NCBI RefSeq assembly: GCF_035916875.1
Contig: NZ_JAXUHN010000068.1
Span: 1 to 62,708, forward strand
Reading direction: 5' to 3'
DNA: 62,708 bases
Source: Methylomicrobium sp035916875
Lineage (GTDB): Bacteria > Pseudomonadota > Gammaproteobacteria > Methylococcales > Methylomonadaceae
The notes beneath the pieces are model-generated. The model worked only from the letters and a program-made list of their open reading frames with translations. It was not told the origin of the DNA and searched no databases. Shown piece after piece: positions 52,035-61,411 of this stretch; position 1 is the first letter of the stretch; each line of letters opens with the position of its first letter. The position numbers and the translations under genes were made by a program.

Positions 52035-52622
52035 ATGAAACGCTTATTTTTGAAAATTGTACTCTCTCATCTGTTCGCCTTACCGGCGCTGGCCGTACTT
52101 CCCGAGGGCCATCCGGCCCCGGCTATCGAGGCGCAAGCGTCTCTGGCCGGCAAAGCTCTCGATTACTCGCTGCAGGAGAAACTGAAAAAAGGCCCTGTCG
52201 TCGTGTATTTTTTTCCGTCGGCCTATACCGGCGGATGTAACATTCAGGCGCATAGTTTTGCGGTCAACCACGACAAATTCGCCGCCGCCGGCGCCAGCAT
52301 CGTCGGCGTTTCGCTGGACAGCATCGAGCGCCTGAACGACTTTTCCGCAGATCCTGAGTATTGCGCCGGCAAGTTTCCGGTGGTCGCGGATGCCGACGGC
52401 AAGATCGCCAAGTCCTTCGACGTGGCCGTTCGCGATGCGGCGCCCGGCAAGAAAGACACGCGCGGCGCGGAAATCAATCACGGGTTCGCCGAGCGGGCTA
52501 CTTTCATCATTACCCCCGACGGCAAGATCGCTGCCAATATCGGCGGCCTGAAGCCGAAGGAAAACGTCGACAAAGCCTTGGAAGTCGTGCAGCAACTGAA
52601 AACCGGACAAAAGGCTATCTGA
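52035..52622 (+). CDS. Exported peroxiredoxin (AhpC/TSA, BCP-like)
   Basis: About 195 residues with a signal peptide (KIVLSHLFALPALA). The thioredoxin-fold peroxidase domain has VVVYFFPSAYTGGCNIQAHS, where the Cys is peroxidatic, and a second Cys in DPEYCAGKFPV. ATERATFIITPDGKIAANIGG is the expected cis-Pro region. The gene lies in an exported redox cluster, so a periplasmic peroxide-removing role is likely. The start is ATG 52035 or, two codons earlier, ATG 52029. Confidence 0.83.
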   Translation: MKRLFLKIVLSHLFALPALAVLPEGHPAPAIEAQASLAGKALDYSLQEKLKKGPVVVYFFPSAYTGGCNIQAHSFAVNHDKFAAAGASIVGVSLDSIERLNDFSADPEYCAGKFPVVADADGKIAKSFDVAVRDAAPGKKDTRGAEINHGFAERATFIITPDGKIAANIGGLKPKENVDKALEVVQQLKTGQKAI

Positions 52623-52624
52623 GG

Positions 52625-53293
52625 ATGACGCTGGCGCAATGGATGGCGTTGTTTATGCTGGCGTTGTTCACACCGATCGAGGTTGCCTCGGCCGGGTCTG
52701 GCGGCAATGAGCTGTCCCAACGCCTAGGCAGCGGCAATCCGGTCGCGGGCAAGGAAAAGTCGGATGCCGGCCGCTGCCAGGAATGTCACGGCGTCGATGG
52801 TAACAGCGGCGACACCCGGATTCCTAATCATGCCGGTCAATATGCCGGTTATCTGGCCAAACAGCTTAGCGATTTTCAGGCCGGCGCGCGTCAACATACG
52901 GTGATGTCGGTGATGGCAGAAGACCTCGATGCCGCCGATATCGCGGATATCGCGGCCTATTTTGCCGCGCAAAAACCGATGCGTGGCCGTGACGGCATCG
53001 GCAATGCTTCGGCGCGCCGTCTGTTCGTGAACGGCGATGCCTCACGCGAAATTAAGCCTTGCGCCGAGTGTCACGGCAAGAACGGCGAGGGCAGGGTGAG
53101 CGGCGATGGCGGCACGGTTTATCCGGTGCTAGGCGGCCAACGCAAGGCGTATTTGCGCTCACAATTGGTCAGCTGGAAGCTGGGCGAGCGGCATAACAGC
53201 CCTGACGGGGTGATGAACGAAGTCGCCAAGCGACTGAACGAGGACGACATCGACGCGTTGGCCGATTATCTGTCCGGGCTCCAGCCGCCGTAG
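52625..53293 (+). CDS. Exported dihaem cytochrome c (c4-like)
   Basis: A 222-residue periplasmic or membrane-anchored protein with signal segment about 1-23 and two cytochrome c domains. CQECH is at 51-55 and CAECH at 146-150. Each is followed by a Met-bearing segment (HTVMSVMAEDL, NSPDGVMNEVAKRL) that could supply the axial ligand. The layout resembles cytochrome c4, an electron carrier to terminal oxidases. Its ATG lies 2 bases after the peroxiredoxin stop, so the genes are cotranscribed. Confidence 0.85.
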   Translation: MTLAQWMALFMLALFTPIEVASAGSGGNELSQRLGSGNPVAGKEKSDAGRCQECHGVDGNSGDTRIPNHAGQYAGYLAKQLSDFQAGARQHTVMSVMAEDLDAADIADIAAYFAAQKPMRGRDGIGNASARRLFVNGDASREIKPCAECHGKNGEGRVSGDGGTVYPVLGGQRKAYLRSQLVSWKLGERHNSPDGVMNEVAKRLNEDDIDALADYLSGLQPP

Positions 53294-53321
53294 TAATTAA
53301 TGAACAAAGTTTAGGATCACA

Positions 53322-54947
53322 ATGATGAAGCTTTTGAACTGGCTGCTCTATGAAGTTCACCGCTGGCTAGGCATTCTGTTAGCCGTGTTTATGTTTGCCT
53401 GGTTTTCGACCGGCATCGCGATCATGTATTCGACGCCGACCACGCAGAGTCGGATTCAGCAACTGGCCCACGCCGAAATCCTGATGCCGCAACCCGGTTG
53501 GCTGAGTCTGGGCGATGTTTGGGAGCGCAGCGCCGAGCAACGTCAAGCGGCGGCGGCCGAGCGCAGAGTCGAACCCGCCGGCAACGCCGAGGCGGCAAGT
53601 AAAAAAACGATCATCCCTCTGGCGATAGCGGATGCCCGTTTGCTCAGGATGGCCGGCGAACCGGTGTGGCTGGTCGAGGATACGCGCGGCATGCGCTTTG
53701 CGTTGTCGGCCGTGGACGGCGCTTTGCGCGAAACCTCGGCGGAGCAGGCGCTAACGATCGCCAGGAACTGGTTCAAGGCCGAGGGCGCTGAACCGGTCGT
53801 ACTCAGCTATTTGGAAGCGGTCGAAAAACCCATCATTCTGCGCAATCAAGACACCCTGCGTCCGTTCCATCATATCTCCACCGGCGACGGCAAGGAGTTG
53901 CTGATTTCCGCGCGTACCGGAGAGGTATTGCATGCCTCAACCCGTCTGGACCGGGCGCTTTATTGGGGCGGCAATTGGCTGCATCTGCTTAAACCGCTGG
54001 AGGCGATCGGTCTGGGTGAATACCGTCACAGCATCCAGCTGGGCCTGGGCTTGTTCGCAACGGCGGCGTCGCTGACCGGCCTGATCATCGGCTGGTTGCG
54101 CTGGCGGCCGGGCTTCGGCGGCAGGCCGACTTATTCGCAAGGCCGCACACAGCCTTACCGCGAATTCTGGGCCAAATGGCACTTCTGGAGCGGCCTGCTC
54201 GGCGGCAGCATCGCGTTGTGTTGGGCGTTCAGCGGTTTTCTCGATACCAATCCGGGCAAATGGTTTACCGAGGAGAATTACGGCAGGGCGGACTTGAGCC
54301 GCTTCCTGGGCGGCGAGTTGCCGGCGGCGATGCGCGACTGGCGGCCAGAGTATCAGACGCTCGCGGCGGACGGCCGTGAGGTGGTCGAGCTAGGCTGGCG
54401 GCGTTTGGGCGGGGAAGCGGTATTGTTCGCCGATACCCGCGACGGCCAGCACCTGCCGCAAACGCCGAATGGCGCGAGCAGTCGCTTCGGCGAAGCCGCA
54501 ATAAGAGATGCGGTGCAGCGGCTGGCAGGCGAGGCCGAGGTGGTCAGTCTGGAAGAATTACACGAATACGACAGCTACTATTATCCCCGGCATCATCAAG
54601 GCCAAGCCGAAAAGCCGTTGCCGGTGCGCTTGGCGACACTGGGCGATGAGAGCGGCACCTTGATCTACCTCGATCCGCAAGACGGCCGCCTGATCGGCAA
54701 ATTCGACCGCAGCCGCCGCGTGTTCCGCTGGCTGTATTCGGCATTGCACCATTGGGATTTCGGCTGGTTGTACTATCGGCCGCTATGGGATGCCTGGATG
54801 CTGGTCTGGATTTCGTTCGGCCTGGTGCTGGGGGCGAGTTCAGTGGTGATAGGCTGGCGGCGGTTGAAGAAGGCGCTAGCGCGGAAAAAACAGGCTGTCC
54901 CGCAGGGCTTAGCTACCGCCAGACTAAAGACCGAAAACGCGAGCTGA
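53322..54947 (+). CDS. PepSY-associated membrane protein, reductase-like
   Basis: A 541-residue inner-membrane protein of the PepSY-TM type. Helix 1 carries HRWLG (about 13-17), a large periplasmic PepSY region follows, and helices 2-3 are GLGLFATAASLTGLIIGWLRW and FWSGLLGGSIALCWAFSGFL. A second PepSY-like domain precedes a final helix pair with LHHWDF and MLVWISFGLVLGASSVVIG. Conserved His in the helices could coordinate haem b. Relatives accompany siderophore receptors as ferric reductases. In this cluster it may connect periplasmic cytochromes to the quinone pool. Confidence 0.78.
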   Translation: MMKLLNWLLYEVHRWLGILLAVFMFAWFSTGIAIMYSTPTTQSRIQQLAHAEILMPQPGWLSLGDVWERSAEQRQAAAAERRVEPAGNAEAASKKTIIPLAIADARLLRMAGEPVWLVEDTRGMRFALSAVDGALRETSAEQALTIARNWFKAEGAEPVVLSYLEAVEKPIILRNQDTLRPFHHISTGDGKELLISARTGEVLHASTRLDRALYWGGNWLHLLKPLEAIGLGEYRHSIQLGLGLFATAASLTGLIIGWLRWRPGFGGRPTYSQGRTQPYREFWAKWHFWSGLLGGSIALCWAFSGFLDTNPGKWFTEENYGRADLSRFLGGELPAAMRDWRPEYQTLAADGREVVELGWRRLGGEAVLFADTRDGQHLPQTPNGASSRFGEAAIRDAVQRLAGEAEVVSLEELHEYDSYYYPRHHQGQAEKPLPVRLATLGDESGTLIYLDPQDGRLIGKFDRSRRVFRWLYSALHHWDFGWLYYRPLWDAWMLVWISFGLVLGASSVVIGWRRLKKALARKKQAVPQGLATARLKTENAS

Positions 54948-55031
54948 CAGCTTATCAGAAGGCCTGCTAGGTTTTAAAAACCTGGCAGGTCTATGCAACT
55001 TAAATCAACATTTTAATTTGGAGCAATAAAC

Positions 55032-55247
55032 ATGGGCTTTAGTATTCCCCATCTGTTAATGGTACTGGCAATCGTCATTTTGGTATTCGGCACCCGGCGT
55101 CTCAAAACCGTCGGTTCCGATCTGGGCGAGGCGATCAAAGGTTTTCGCAGCGCGGTCAGGGAAGGCGAGGAGTCACAGGCCATCGTCCGTCGAGACGGCG
55201 AAGCATTGGAAGCCGATCTCGCCGAGCCGCAAAAATACAAGGTTTGA
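55032..55247 (+). CDS. tatA: Twin-arginine translocase component TatA
   Basis: A 71-residue protein with one N-terminal membrane helix (IPHLLMVLAIVILVFG), the FG hinge, then an amphipathic helix (RRLKTVGSDLGEAIKGFR). A GGAG site precedes the start. It is paired with a TatB 9 bases downstream, and no tatC follows. It probably supplements the chromosomal Tat system for exporting the DUF1501 protein 3.5 kb upstream. Confidence 0.85.
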   Translation: MGFSIPHLLMVLAIVILVFGTRRLKTVGSDLGEAIKGFRSAVREGEESQAIVRRDGEALEADLAEPQKYKV

Positions 55248-55256
55248 ACCGTAACC

Positions 55257-55568
55257 ATGTTCGAGGTCGGCTTATCCGAAGTGCTGATGGTCGGTCTAGT
55301 GGCGCTGGTCGTAATCGGCCCGGAACGGCTGCCTGCTGTGGCGCGTCTTGCCGGCTTCTGGCTGGGCAAGACGCGCAGGTCGATCGCTGCGGTCAAAGCC
55401 GAAATGCAACGCGAATTGCAGATCGAAGAACTCCGGCAACAGTTGATCGCCGCCGAGTTTCAAAGCGCGCTGGACGACAGCGAGGCCGCCATCATAGACA
55501 TCAACGCAGCGATGGAGGCTTTTGCGGACCCGATCGCCGGCCACGAGGCCGGTACCCCAGAGCCATAG
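55257..55568 (+). CDS. tatB: Twin-arginine translocase component TatB
   Basis: A 103-residue protein with the TatB start MFEVGLSEVLMVGLVALVVIGPERLP (GPERLP is a TatB hallmark) and a long charged amphipathic helix (KTRRSIAAVKAEMQRELQIEELRQQLI). It is shorter than E. coli TatB. It presumably forms a receptor complex with a TatC encoded elsewhere. Confidence 0.85.
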   Translation: MFEVGLSEVLMVGLVALVVIGPERLPAVARLAGFWLGKTRRSIAAVKAEMQRELQIEELRQQLIAAEFQSALDDSEAAIIDINAAMEAFADPIAGHEAGTPEP

Positions 55569-55858
55569 GGATTGTTATAGCCTCGTGCCTTATCGGCAAC
55601 ATTTACTTCTCTCGTCATCTTCTTTCAGAAATAGATCCTTGTTGCAATGAGGTGTCACTATCATATGCCATAAATGCATTTATAATTCGAATAATATCGT
55701 TTTTGAGCAGATCGCAAAGACTCTATTATACAGGCCAGAGCAGAGCGGGTTCGGATGGTGAATGCGGCACCGGGAGGTTCCGCCCATCGGAGATATCGCT
55801 TGAATAAAATATATTTTTTTGGCGGCAATGCCGCCGATTCTGGTAAGGAGGCATACAG

Positions 55859-56932
55859 ATGACATTACTGGCTTTTGACGAACTGCAGTCGCGCTCGCTA
55901 TCGCTTTCGCTTCGGGCGACGGCGATGGTTTTCGAGGACCCGGTTTCTCACCGTTTGCTCGAACAGATCGAACGCATTGCGCCCAGCGATGCCACCGTAT
56001 TGATCATCGGCGAAACCGGAACCGGCAAGGAACTGGTCGCTCGTCATATTCATGCTCTTAGTCGGCGCAACCGGAATACTTTCGGCGCATTGAACTGCGC
56101 GGCGCTGAGCGAAAACCTGATCGAAAGCGAACTGTTCGGTCACGAAAGAGGCGCTTTTACCGGCGCGGTCACCAGTAAGGATGGTTGGTTCAAAATCGCC
56201 GACAAAGGCAGCCTGTTTCTCGACGAGGTCGGTGATTTGCCGTTGAGCTTGCAGGCCAAGCTGCTCAGGGTATTGCAGGAGCGCGAAGTGGTCAGAGTCG
56301 GCTCCCGGCAGCCGGTGCCGGTAGATGTGCGGATTATCGCCGCCACCAACGTCAATCTGGAAGAAGCTGTGGCGGCCTCACATTTTCGTGCCGATCTGTA
56401 TTATCGCTTCAATGTCGCCACCGTTCATCTGTCGCCGCTGCGCGACCGCCCTGGTGATATTCTGCCGTTGGCTCGGCATTTTCTAAAAATCTACGGCGAC
56501 CGCCTGGGCTATGGCGAGATCAAGTTGCTGCCCGCCGCCGAACAGTTACTGTTGAACTATGATTGGCCCGGCAATATCCGCGAACTGGAAAACGCCATTC
56601 ACCGCTCATTGCTGGTCTGCCCTGGCAACCGTCTCCGGCCGGAAGACTTCAAACTTTCAGGGATCAGAGTCGTAGAAACTTCGCCGTCGGTATCCACCAC
56701 GTCATTGGAAAATGCGTTATTGCGGCTGTGCGAACAGGCGCCGCCGAAGCTATACGATGTGATCGAGGAAACCGTCATCCGCACCGCTTTCGAGTTTTGC
56801 GAGGAAAACCAGGTGCAGACCGCAAAGCTGTTGAATATCAGCCGCAACGTATTGCGGCATAAGTTGGGAATGTATGGAATGCTGCCGAATGGGCAGAAAA
56901 GAATGGCCGATGAAGTTGCCGTGGTGGCGTAA
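55859..56932 (+). CDS. Sigma-54-dependent activator without sensory domain
   Basis: A 357-residue enhancer-binding protein made only of an AAA+ domain and a C-terminal Fis-type helix-turn-helix. Walker A is GETGTGKE (51-58), the sigma-54 contact loop GAFTGA is at 98-103, Walker B is FLDEVGD (about 120-126), and the HTH is about 315-338 (NQVQTAKLLNISRNVLRHKL). No N-terminal receiver, GAF or PAS domain is present, so activity must be set by expression level or a partner protein. It resembles SfnR/PspF-type regulators. The sigma-54 promoters at 42275, 42602 and 47014 are its likely targets. Confidence 0.87.
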   Translation: MTLLAFDELQSRSLSLSLRATAMVFEDPVSHRLLEQIERIAPSDATVLIIGETGTGKELVARHIHALSRRNRNTFGALNCAALSENLIESELFGHERGAFTGAVTSKDGWFKIADKGSLFLDEVGDLPLSLQAKLLRVLQEREVVRVGSRQPVPVDVRIIAATNVNLEEAVAASHFRADLYYRFNVATVHLSPLRDRPGDILPLARHFLKIYGDRLGYGEIKLLPAAEQLLLNYDWPGNIRELENAIHRSLLVCPGNRLRPEDFKLSGIRVVETSPSVSTTSLENALLRLCEQAPPKLYDVIEETVIRTAFEFCEENQVQTAKLLNISRNVLRHKLGMYGMLPNGQKRMADEVAVVA

Positions 56933-57343
56933 TTGGAGTCGCCACCATTCATACTGACACTCATTAGGCGATTATGTGGAAAACATTTGCTGCTAGACAG
57001 GATACACGAGTGTGGCCACTCAATCATCAGAAGGGCCTCCTTGTCTCGGCTTCTCTGGTACGAGCCCTGTTCAAGACGTTTTGACGGTTTGTCGACGTAT
57101 CGAATAACATGGAAGGGTTGGCCATGCCCACGCCCTTGAGCGGATTATGATAATTTGTAAGGGTGAATCTATTTGCTGATAGGCGACAGCCGTTTTTTCC
57201 ATTGCTTTACGACTTTCACGATTGAGTTTTGGATTCAATGCATCAGTGCAATTCCGGAGCCTATGCCAACGGAAACTGGTAAAATCGATTTTAATCGTAT
57301 TTTATGAGGGCGCCTCAAAAGGGCCGTTTTATAGGAATTTAAC
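56933..57343. other. Intergenic region
   Basis: About 410 bases after the activator gene. The 68-codon frame at 56933-57139 shows no motif. I see no convincing terminator or repeat. The 3' part should contain the promoter of the secreted protein at 57344. Confidence 0.45.
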
Positions 57344-58432
57344 GTGAACTTAATCACGCACATCCGGTTTTTGGTTTCCTTGCTGTTACTGTGGATAGGT
57401 ACGGCCGATGTTTACGGTCATGAAAGTCACTTATCGTCGTGCCAGCCTTTTCATGGCAGTTTGAACAACTTGCATTTTCGGAACCCGCCAAGGCGAGTGC
57501 TGCTTGCGCCTTTGCTGAGCAGGGATCCGCACACGACCGAGAGCCCACGGTGGTCGGAGCAGCCTGCCCACATTCTGAAAGCCTTTTATCGGGACCGCTA
57601 CCATGCGGACGTTACGGTACTGCGGGATGTCTGGAACTGGAACGATTTTTACCAGGAGGTCGAGCAAATCATGCGGCAGTCGCCTCCATTCGACCGGATA
57701 ATTTTTATCAGCCATGGCGGTTTCGACGGCCCGGTATTGAAAAATGTCGTGTTTTGGCAAAATCTTGAGATAATTGGCGGCAAAGGTAAACTGTTGCAGT
57801 ATTCCGAGGCGCAGCCGGGCCTTAAGAATGTGCTGTCGGTTACTTACGACACCGAAAATAACCCCGTATTCAGCGACTATATGGCCACCCGCTGGCCGGA
57901 ATTGGCGACGATGAAAAGGGGCGATGTATTGCGTTATCTGAAGGGACTGGAAAAACAGATACAACCGCTGGATCGCGCCTGCTACGATCGCTACTGTTCG
58001 CCGGATCGACTGGCGACCAGTCCGGAAAATCTGCATGAAGCCCGGCGCGAGATCTGCCAGACTATTTGTCGCAAACCCCTTTTCGATCTAAAGAACTCTG
58101 CCGAGATATCGCCGGAACGGTTTTTTCATTTCACCAAAACCCTGAGTTCGCTGGCGGCTGCAGACGGCATGATTTTTTTCGGCGCCTGCAATCCCGGCAG
58201 CGCGGCGCCGGAAAAAATGCAGGAGAAGGATGAAACCGAGTTGTTGATCAACTCAACCCTGGCGGGCGGGCCGCACAAGAGCTATGTGCATTTGGTTAGT
58301 AAGGCAACCGGCCGCATCGCCGCCGGCCCGATTGGCGAAAGTAGCGCCGAGGATATTGTCAATAGAGTTATCATGCTAGAGACTCGTCGTCCGCAACGCA
58401 ACTTATGCATCGCAACGCCTGGGGCGCAGTGA
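57344..58432 (+). CDS. Secreted protein with clan CD peptidase-like His/Cys pattern
   Basis: A 362-residue protein. GTG 57344, behind an AGGA site, opens a signal peptide (about 1-25, ADVYG). A beta strand ends in ISHGG (His124), and a later hydrophobic strand runs into FFGACNPGS (Cys282). A strand followed by HG, and a strand followed by AC, is the layout of caspase-like (clan CD) cysteine peptidases such as CHAT, gingipain and clostripain. A further Cys-rich patch lies at 213-242. I do not recognise the specific family; the peptidase idea rests on this pattern. Confidence 0.55.
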   Translation: MNLITHIRFLVSLLLLWIGTADVYGHESHLSSCQPFHGSLNNLHFRNPPRRVLLAPLLSRDPHTTESPRWSEQPAHILKAFYRDRYHADVTVLRDVWNWNDFYQEVEQIMRQSPPFDRIIFISHGGFDGPVLKNVVFWQNLEIIGGKGKLLQYSEAQPGLKNVLSVTYDTENNPVFSDYMATRWPELATMKRGDVLRYLKGLEKQIQPLDRACYDRYCSPDRLATSPENLHEARREICQTICRKPLFDLKNSAEISPERFFHFTKTLSSLAAADGMIFFGACNPGSAAPEKMQEKDETELLINSTLAGGPHKSYVHLVSKATGRIAAGPIGESSAEDIVNRVIMLETRRPQRNLCIATPGAQ

Positions 58433-58604
58433 CCAAGCTGATTTATCGCAATGGCCCTCCGGTTTGGCGCAATAGACCAGGACTATTTGGCGCTATGCGC
58501 GCTTTTCTGACTGTTCCCTTGCAAATCCTTGAAACCTCTCAATGGTAGACTAAGCGCAACAGCGGCTTAACAAACATGTCTCGCCTTTCTTGGGGTTATC
58601 GCCG

Positions 58605-61292
58605 ATGAAAATCCGTCAAGCTTCCATCGAGGAAGCACTTGATAGTTTAAAAAGCAGTCTTGATGGTCTGTCCCAAGCCGAAGCCGAGCGCCGGTTGAGC
58701 GAATATGGCCCCAATCGGATCGAGGATGTGGGAAGGGAATCGGTTTGGCTTGGATTCATTAAGGAGTTCACCAGTTTCTTTGCGCTGATTCTCTGGGTAG
58801 CGGCCGGGCTGGCTTTTTTCGCAGAGTCTCAAAAGCCGGGCGAGCACATGTCCACGCTCGGTTACGCTATTCTAGGCGTCATTGTGGTCAACGGTCTGTT
58901 TTCGTACTGGCAGCAGTACCGAGCCGAACGGGCCATTGCCGCCTTGCAAAGGCTATTGCCTTTTTACGTTAAAGCATTAAGAGACGGCAAGGTTGGCTTA
59001 ATTCTGGCGGCCGACCTTGTGCCCGGCGACGTCATTCTTTTGCAAGAAGGCGACAATGTGCCGGCGGATTGTCGTTTGCTCGAAGCGTTTTCGTTGCGCG
59101 TCAACAATGCTACCGTGACGGGCGAATCCTTGCCCAAGGCGCGTGATGCGTTGCCGTCGCAGGAAGAAGACTGGGTTTACAGTCGCAACATCCTGCTGGC
59201 CGGAACTTCCATCGTTTCCGGTGAAGGTAAGGCCGTGGTGTTCGCCACCGGCATTCATAGCGAATTCGGTAAAATTGCTCACTTGACGCAAACGAGCGGC
59301 GAGACAATCTTTCCGCTACAAAGGGAAATCGCCCGCCTAAGCCGCTTCATCTCCTTGCTGTCTATTGTGATCGGTATCGTCTTTTTCGTGATAGGACGCA
59401 GCATGGGGCTGCCATTTTGGGATAATTTCATTTTCGCGATCGGCATTATTGTCGCCAACGTGCCGGAAGGGCTTTTGCCTACAGTGACCTTGTCTTTGGC
59501 CATGGCGACTCAGCGTATGGCTAAACGTAACGCCCTGATTCGGCATTTGCCTTCCGTGGAGGCTTTAGGGTCGGCAACCGTGATTTGCACCGACAAGACC
59601 GGCACTCTGACAATGAACCGGATGGCAGCCAAAACTCTGTATTTGAGCGGTAAAATGCTGACACCGACAGAGGCGCGACGGCAAGACAAGCTAGTGAGGG
59701 ACAACCGCCGTTTTTTCGAGAATGCCTTTCTGTGCCATAACCTGAAGGAGGCTGTGGTTTCCGGCAAGGTTGAGCTTTTAGGGGACCCGATGGAAATTGC
59801 TTTGACGCGAATGGCGAAGATCTGTCTGGGCGAGGCTATTTCTTACCCCAAAATCAACGAAGTTCCCTTCGACACCGACCGCAAGCGTTTGAGCACCATT
59901 CACCAGACCCCCAAGGGCGTTGTACTTTACTGTAAAGGCGCGCTGGAAGCGCTCCTGCCTCTTTGCAAGTCAGCGCAAATAGACGGCGCAATCGTGGAGC
60001 TGGCTCCTGATATTATTAATCATTTCACTCAGGCTCAGGAGGATATGACCGGTAAAGGTTTGCGCGTATTGGCTGTCGCCTGGCGGGAACTAAGCGGCAA
60101 TAACGGGGGTAAACAGCAGGAGCAGAACATGATTCTATGTGGGCTGGTGGGTTTGGAAGACCCGCCGCGCCCGGAAGTGCCAGAAGCGATACGCAAATGC
60201 CGACAAGCGGGAATCAAGGTGATTATGGTGACCGGCGATCATCCGAATACCGCGCTGGCAATCGCCCGGCAAATCGGGCAAATCGAGTCGAATCATCCCG
60301 TGGTGATCACCGGCGATAAATTGCGCAAATTGTCTGAAACTCAATTACGCTTGGCGCTGGATGCGCCGGACATTATTTTCGCGCGAGTCGGCGCCGATCA
60401 AAAAATGCGTATCGTTAGCGCATTAAAAAAGAAAAAGGAGGTTGTTGCCGTCACCGGCGATGGCGTGAACGATGCTCCGGCGCTCAAAATGGCTGACATC
60501 GGCATTGCCATGGGCCTGACTGGCAGCGACGTCGCCAAGGAAGCCTCCGATATGATTCTGCTGGATGACAATTTCGCCAGCATTGTCGCAGCCATTGAAG
60601 AAGGACGCGCTGTCTATGCAAGCATTCGCAAATTTCTGACTTATATTCTGGCATCGAATATCCCTGAAATGGTGCCATATCTGGCTTTTTCATTATTCAA
60701 GATTCCATTGCCCTTGACCATTATTCAAATTCTGGCCGTCGATTTGGGTACCGACATGATCCCGGCGCTCGGTCTTGGAGCCGAGAAACCGACACCGGAC
60801 AGCATGCTAAAACCGCCGCGACCGGCCAAGGAAAGACTGATCGACGGCCGCCTGTTATTGCGCAGCTATTTGTTCCTCGGGCTAATGGAAGCTGCTGCCT
60901 CGATGGCCGCTTATTTCTTCGTCCTTTCGGCGGGCGGCTGGCATTGGGGTAAAATCCTGGCAGAATCCGATTCCTTATACCTGCAAGCAACGACCGCTTG
61001 TTTAAGCACCATCGTCATGATGCAAGCCATGAACGTGTTCCTTTGCAAAACGCCGGGAGGCAGTGTGTTTATCGCCAAATTGTTCGACAATAAAATCATT
61101 CTGTGGGGTATCGCGCTGGAAATTGTTTTGATCCTGGCTATCGATTACACCCCATGGGGCAATCTTGTTTTCGGTACGGCCCCCATTGCCCTTGAGGTCT
61201 GGTTGTTAATGCCGCCCTTTGCCTTCGGCATGTTGTTGCTGGAAGAAGCGCGCAAGTCGATTGTGTCCAGGTATCGCGGGCGTGCAAAATAA
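58605..61292 (+). CDS. P2-type cation-transporting ATPase
   Basis: An 895-residue P-type ATPase. An N-terminal cation_ATPase_N domain (QASIEEALDSLKSSLDGLSQAEAERRLSEYG) precedes the actuator TGES (NATVTGESLPK). The phosphorylated Asp330 is in CTDKTGTLT, and the hinge is TGDGVNDAPALKMADIGIAMG. About ten membrane segments are seen. The M4 motif VPEGLLPTVTLSLA resembles Na,K/H,K-type pumps more than heavy-metal pumps (no CPC). It probably exports or exchanges Na, K, Ca or H ions at the inner membrane. ATG 58605 is preferred over TTG 58590. Confidence 0.88.
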   Translation: MKIRQASIEEALDSLKSSLDGLSQAEAERRLSEYGPNRIEDVGRESVWLGFIKEFTSFFALILWVAAGLAFFAESQKPGEHMSTLGYAILGVIVVNGLFSYWQQYRAERAIAALQRLLPFYVKALRDGKVGLILAADLVPGDVILLQEGDNVPADCRLLEAFSLRVNNATVTGESLPKARDALPSQEEDWVYSRNILLAGTSIVSGEGKAVVFATGIHSEFGKIAHLTQTSGETIFPLQREIARLSRFISLLSIVIGIVFFVIGRSMGLPFWDNFIFAIGIIVANVPEGLLPTVTLSLAMATQRMAKRNALIRHLPSVEALGSATVICTDKTGTLTMNRMAAKTLYLSGKMLTPTEARRQDKLVRDNRRFFENAFLCHNLKEAVVSGKVELLGDPMEIALTRMAKICLGEAISYPKINEVPFDTDRKRLSTIHQTPKGVVLYCKGALEALLPLCKSAQIDGAIVELAPDIINHFTQAQEDMTGKGLRVLAVAWRELSGNNGGKQQEQNMILCGLVGLEDPPRPEVPEAIRKCRQAGIKVIMVTGDHPNTALAIARQIGQIESNHPVVITGDKLRKLSETQLRLALDAPDIIFARVGADQKMRIVSALKKKKEVVAVTGDGVNDAPALKMADIGIAMGLTGSDVAKEASDMILLDDNFASIVAAIEEGRAVYASIRKFLTYILASNIPEMVPYLAFSLFKIPLPLTIIQILAVDLGTDMIPALGLGAEKPTPDSMLKPPRPAKERLIDGRLLLRSYLFLGLMEAAASMAAYFFVLSAGGWHWGKILAESDSLYLQATTACLSTIVMMQAMNVFLCKTPGGSVFIAKLFDNKIILWGIALEIVLILAIDYTPWGNLVFGTAPIALEVWLLMPPFAFGMLLLEEARKSIVSRYRGRAK

Positions 61293-61411
61293 AGTTCTGC
61301 CATGTGCACAAAGCAGCGGAATGCAGGCCCTGTTTTCCAACGGGCTCTATGGGAGCGCCTGGTATTAGCCTGATTCACGAACGGGGGATAGGCCTAGAAT
61401 CATAGTGCTAT

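Noticed and set aside
54955..55020. Possible sigma-54 promoter before tatA (TGGCAGGTCTATGCA)
   Set aside because: The GG and GC dinucleotides are one base too close, and the TTGC box is missing.
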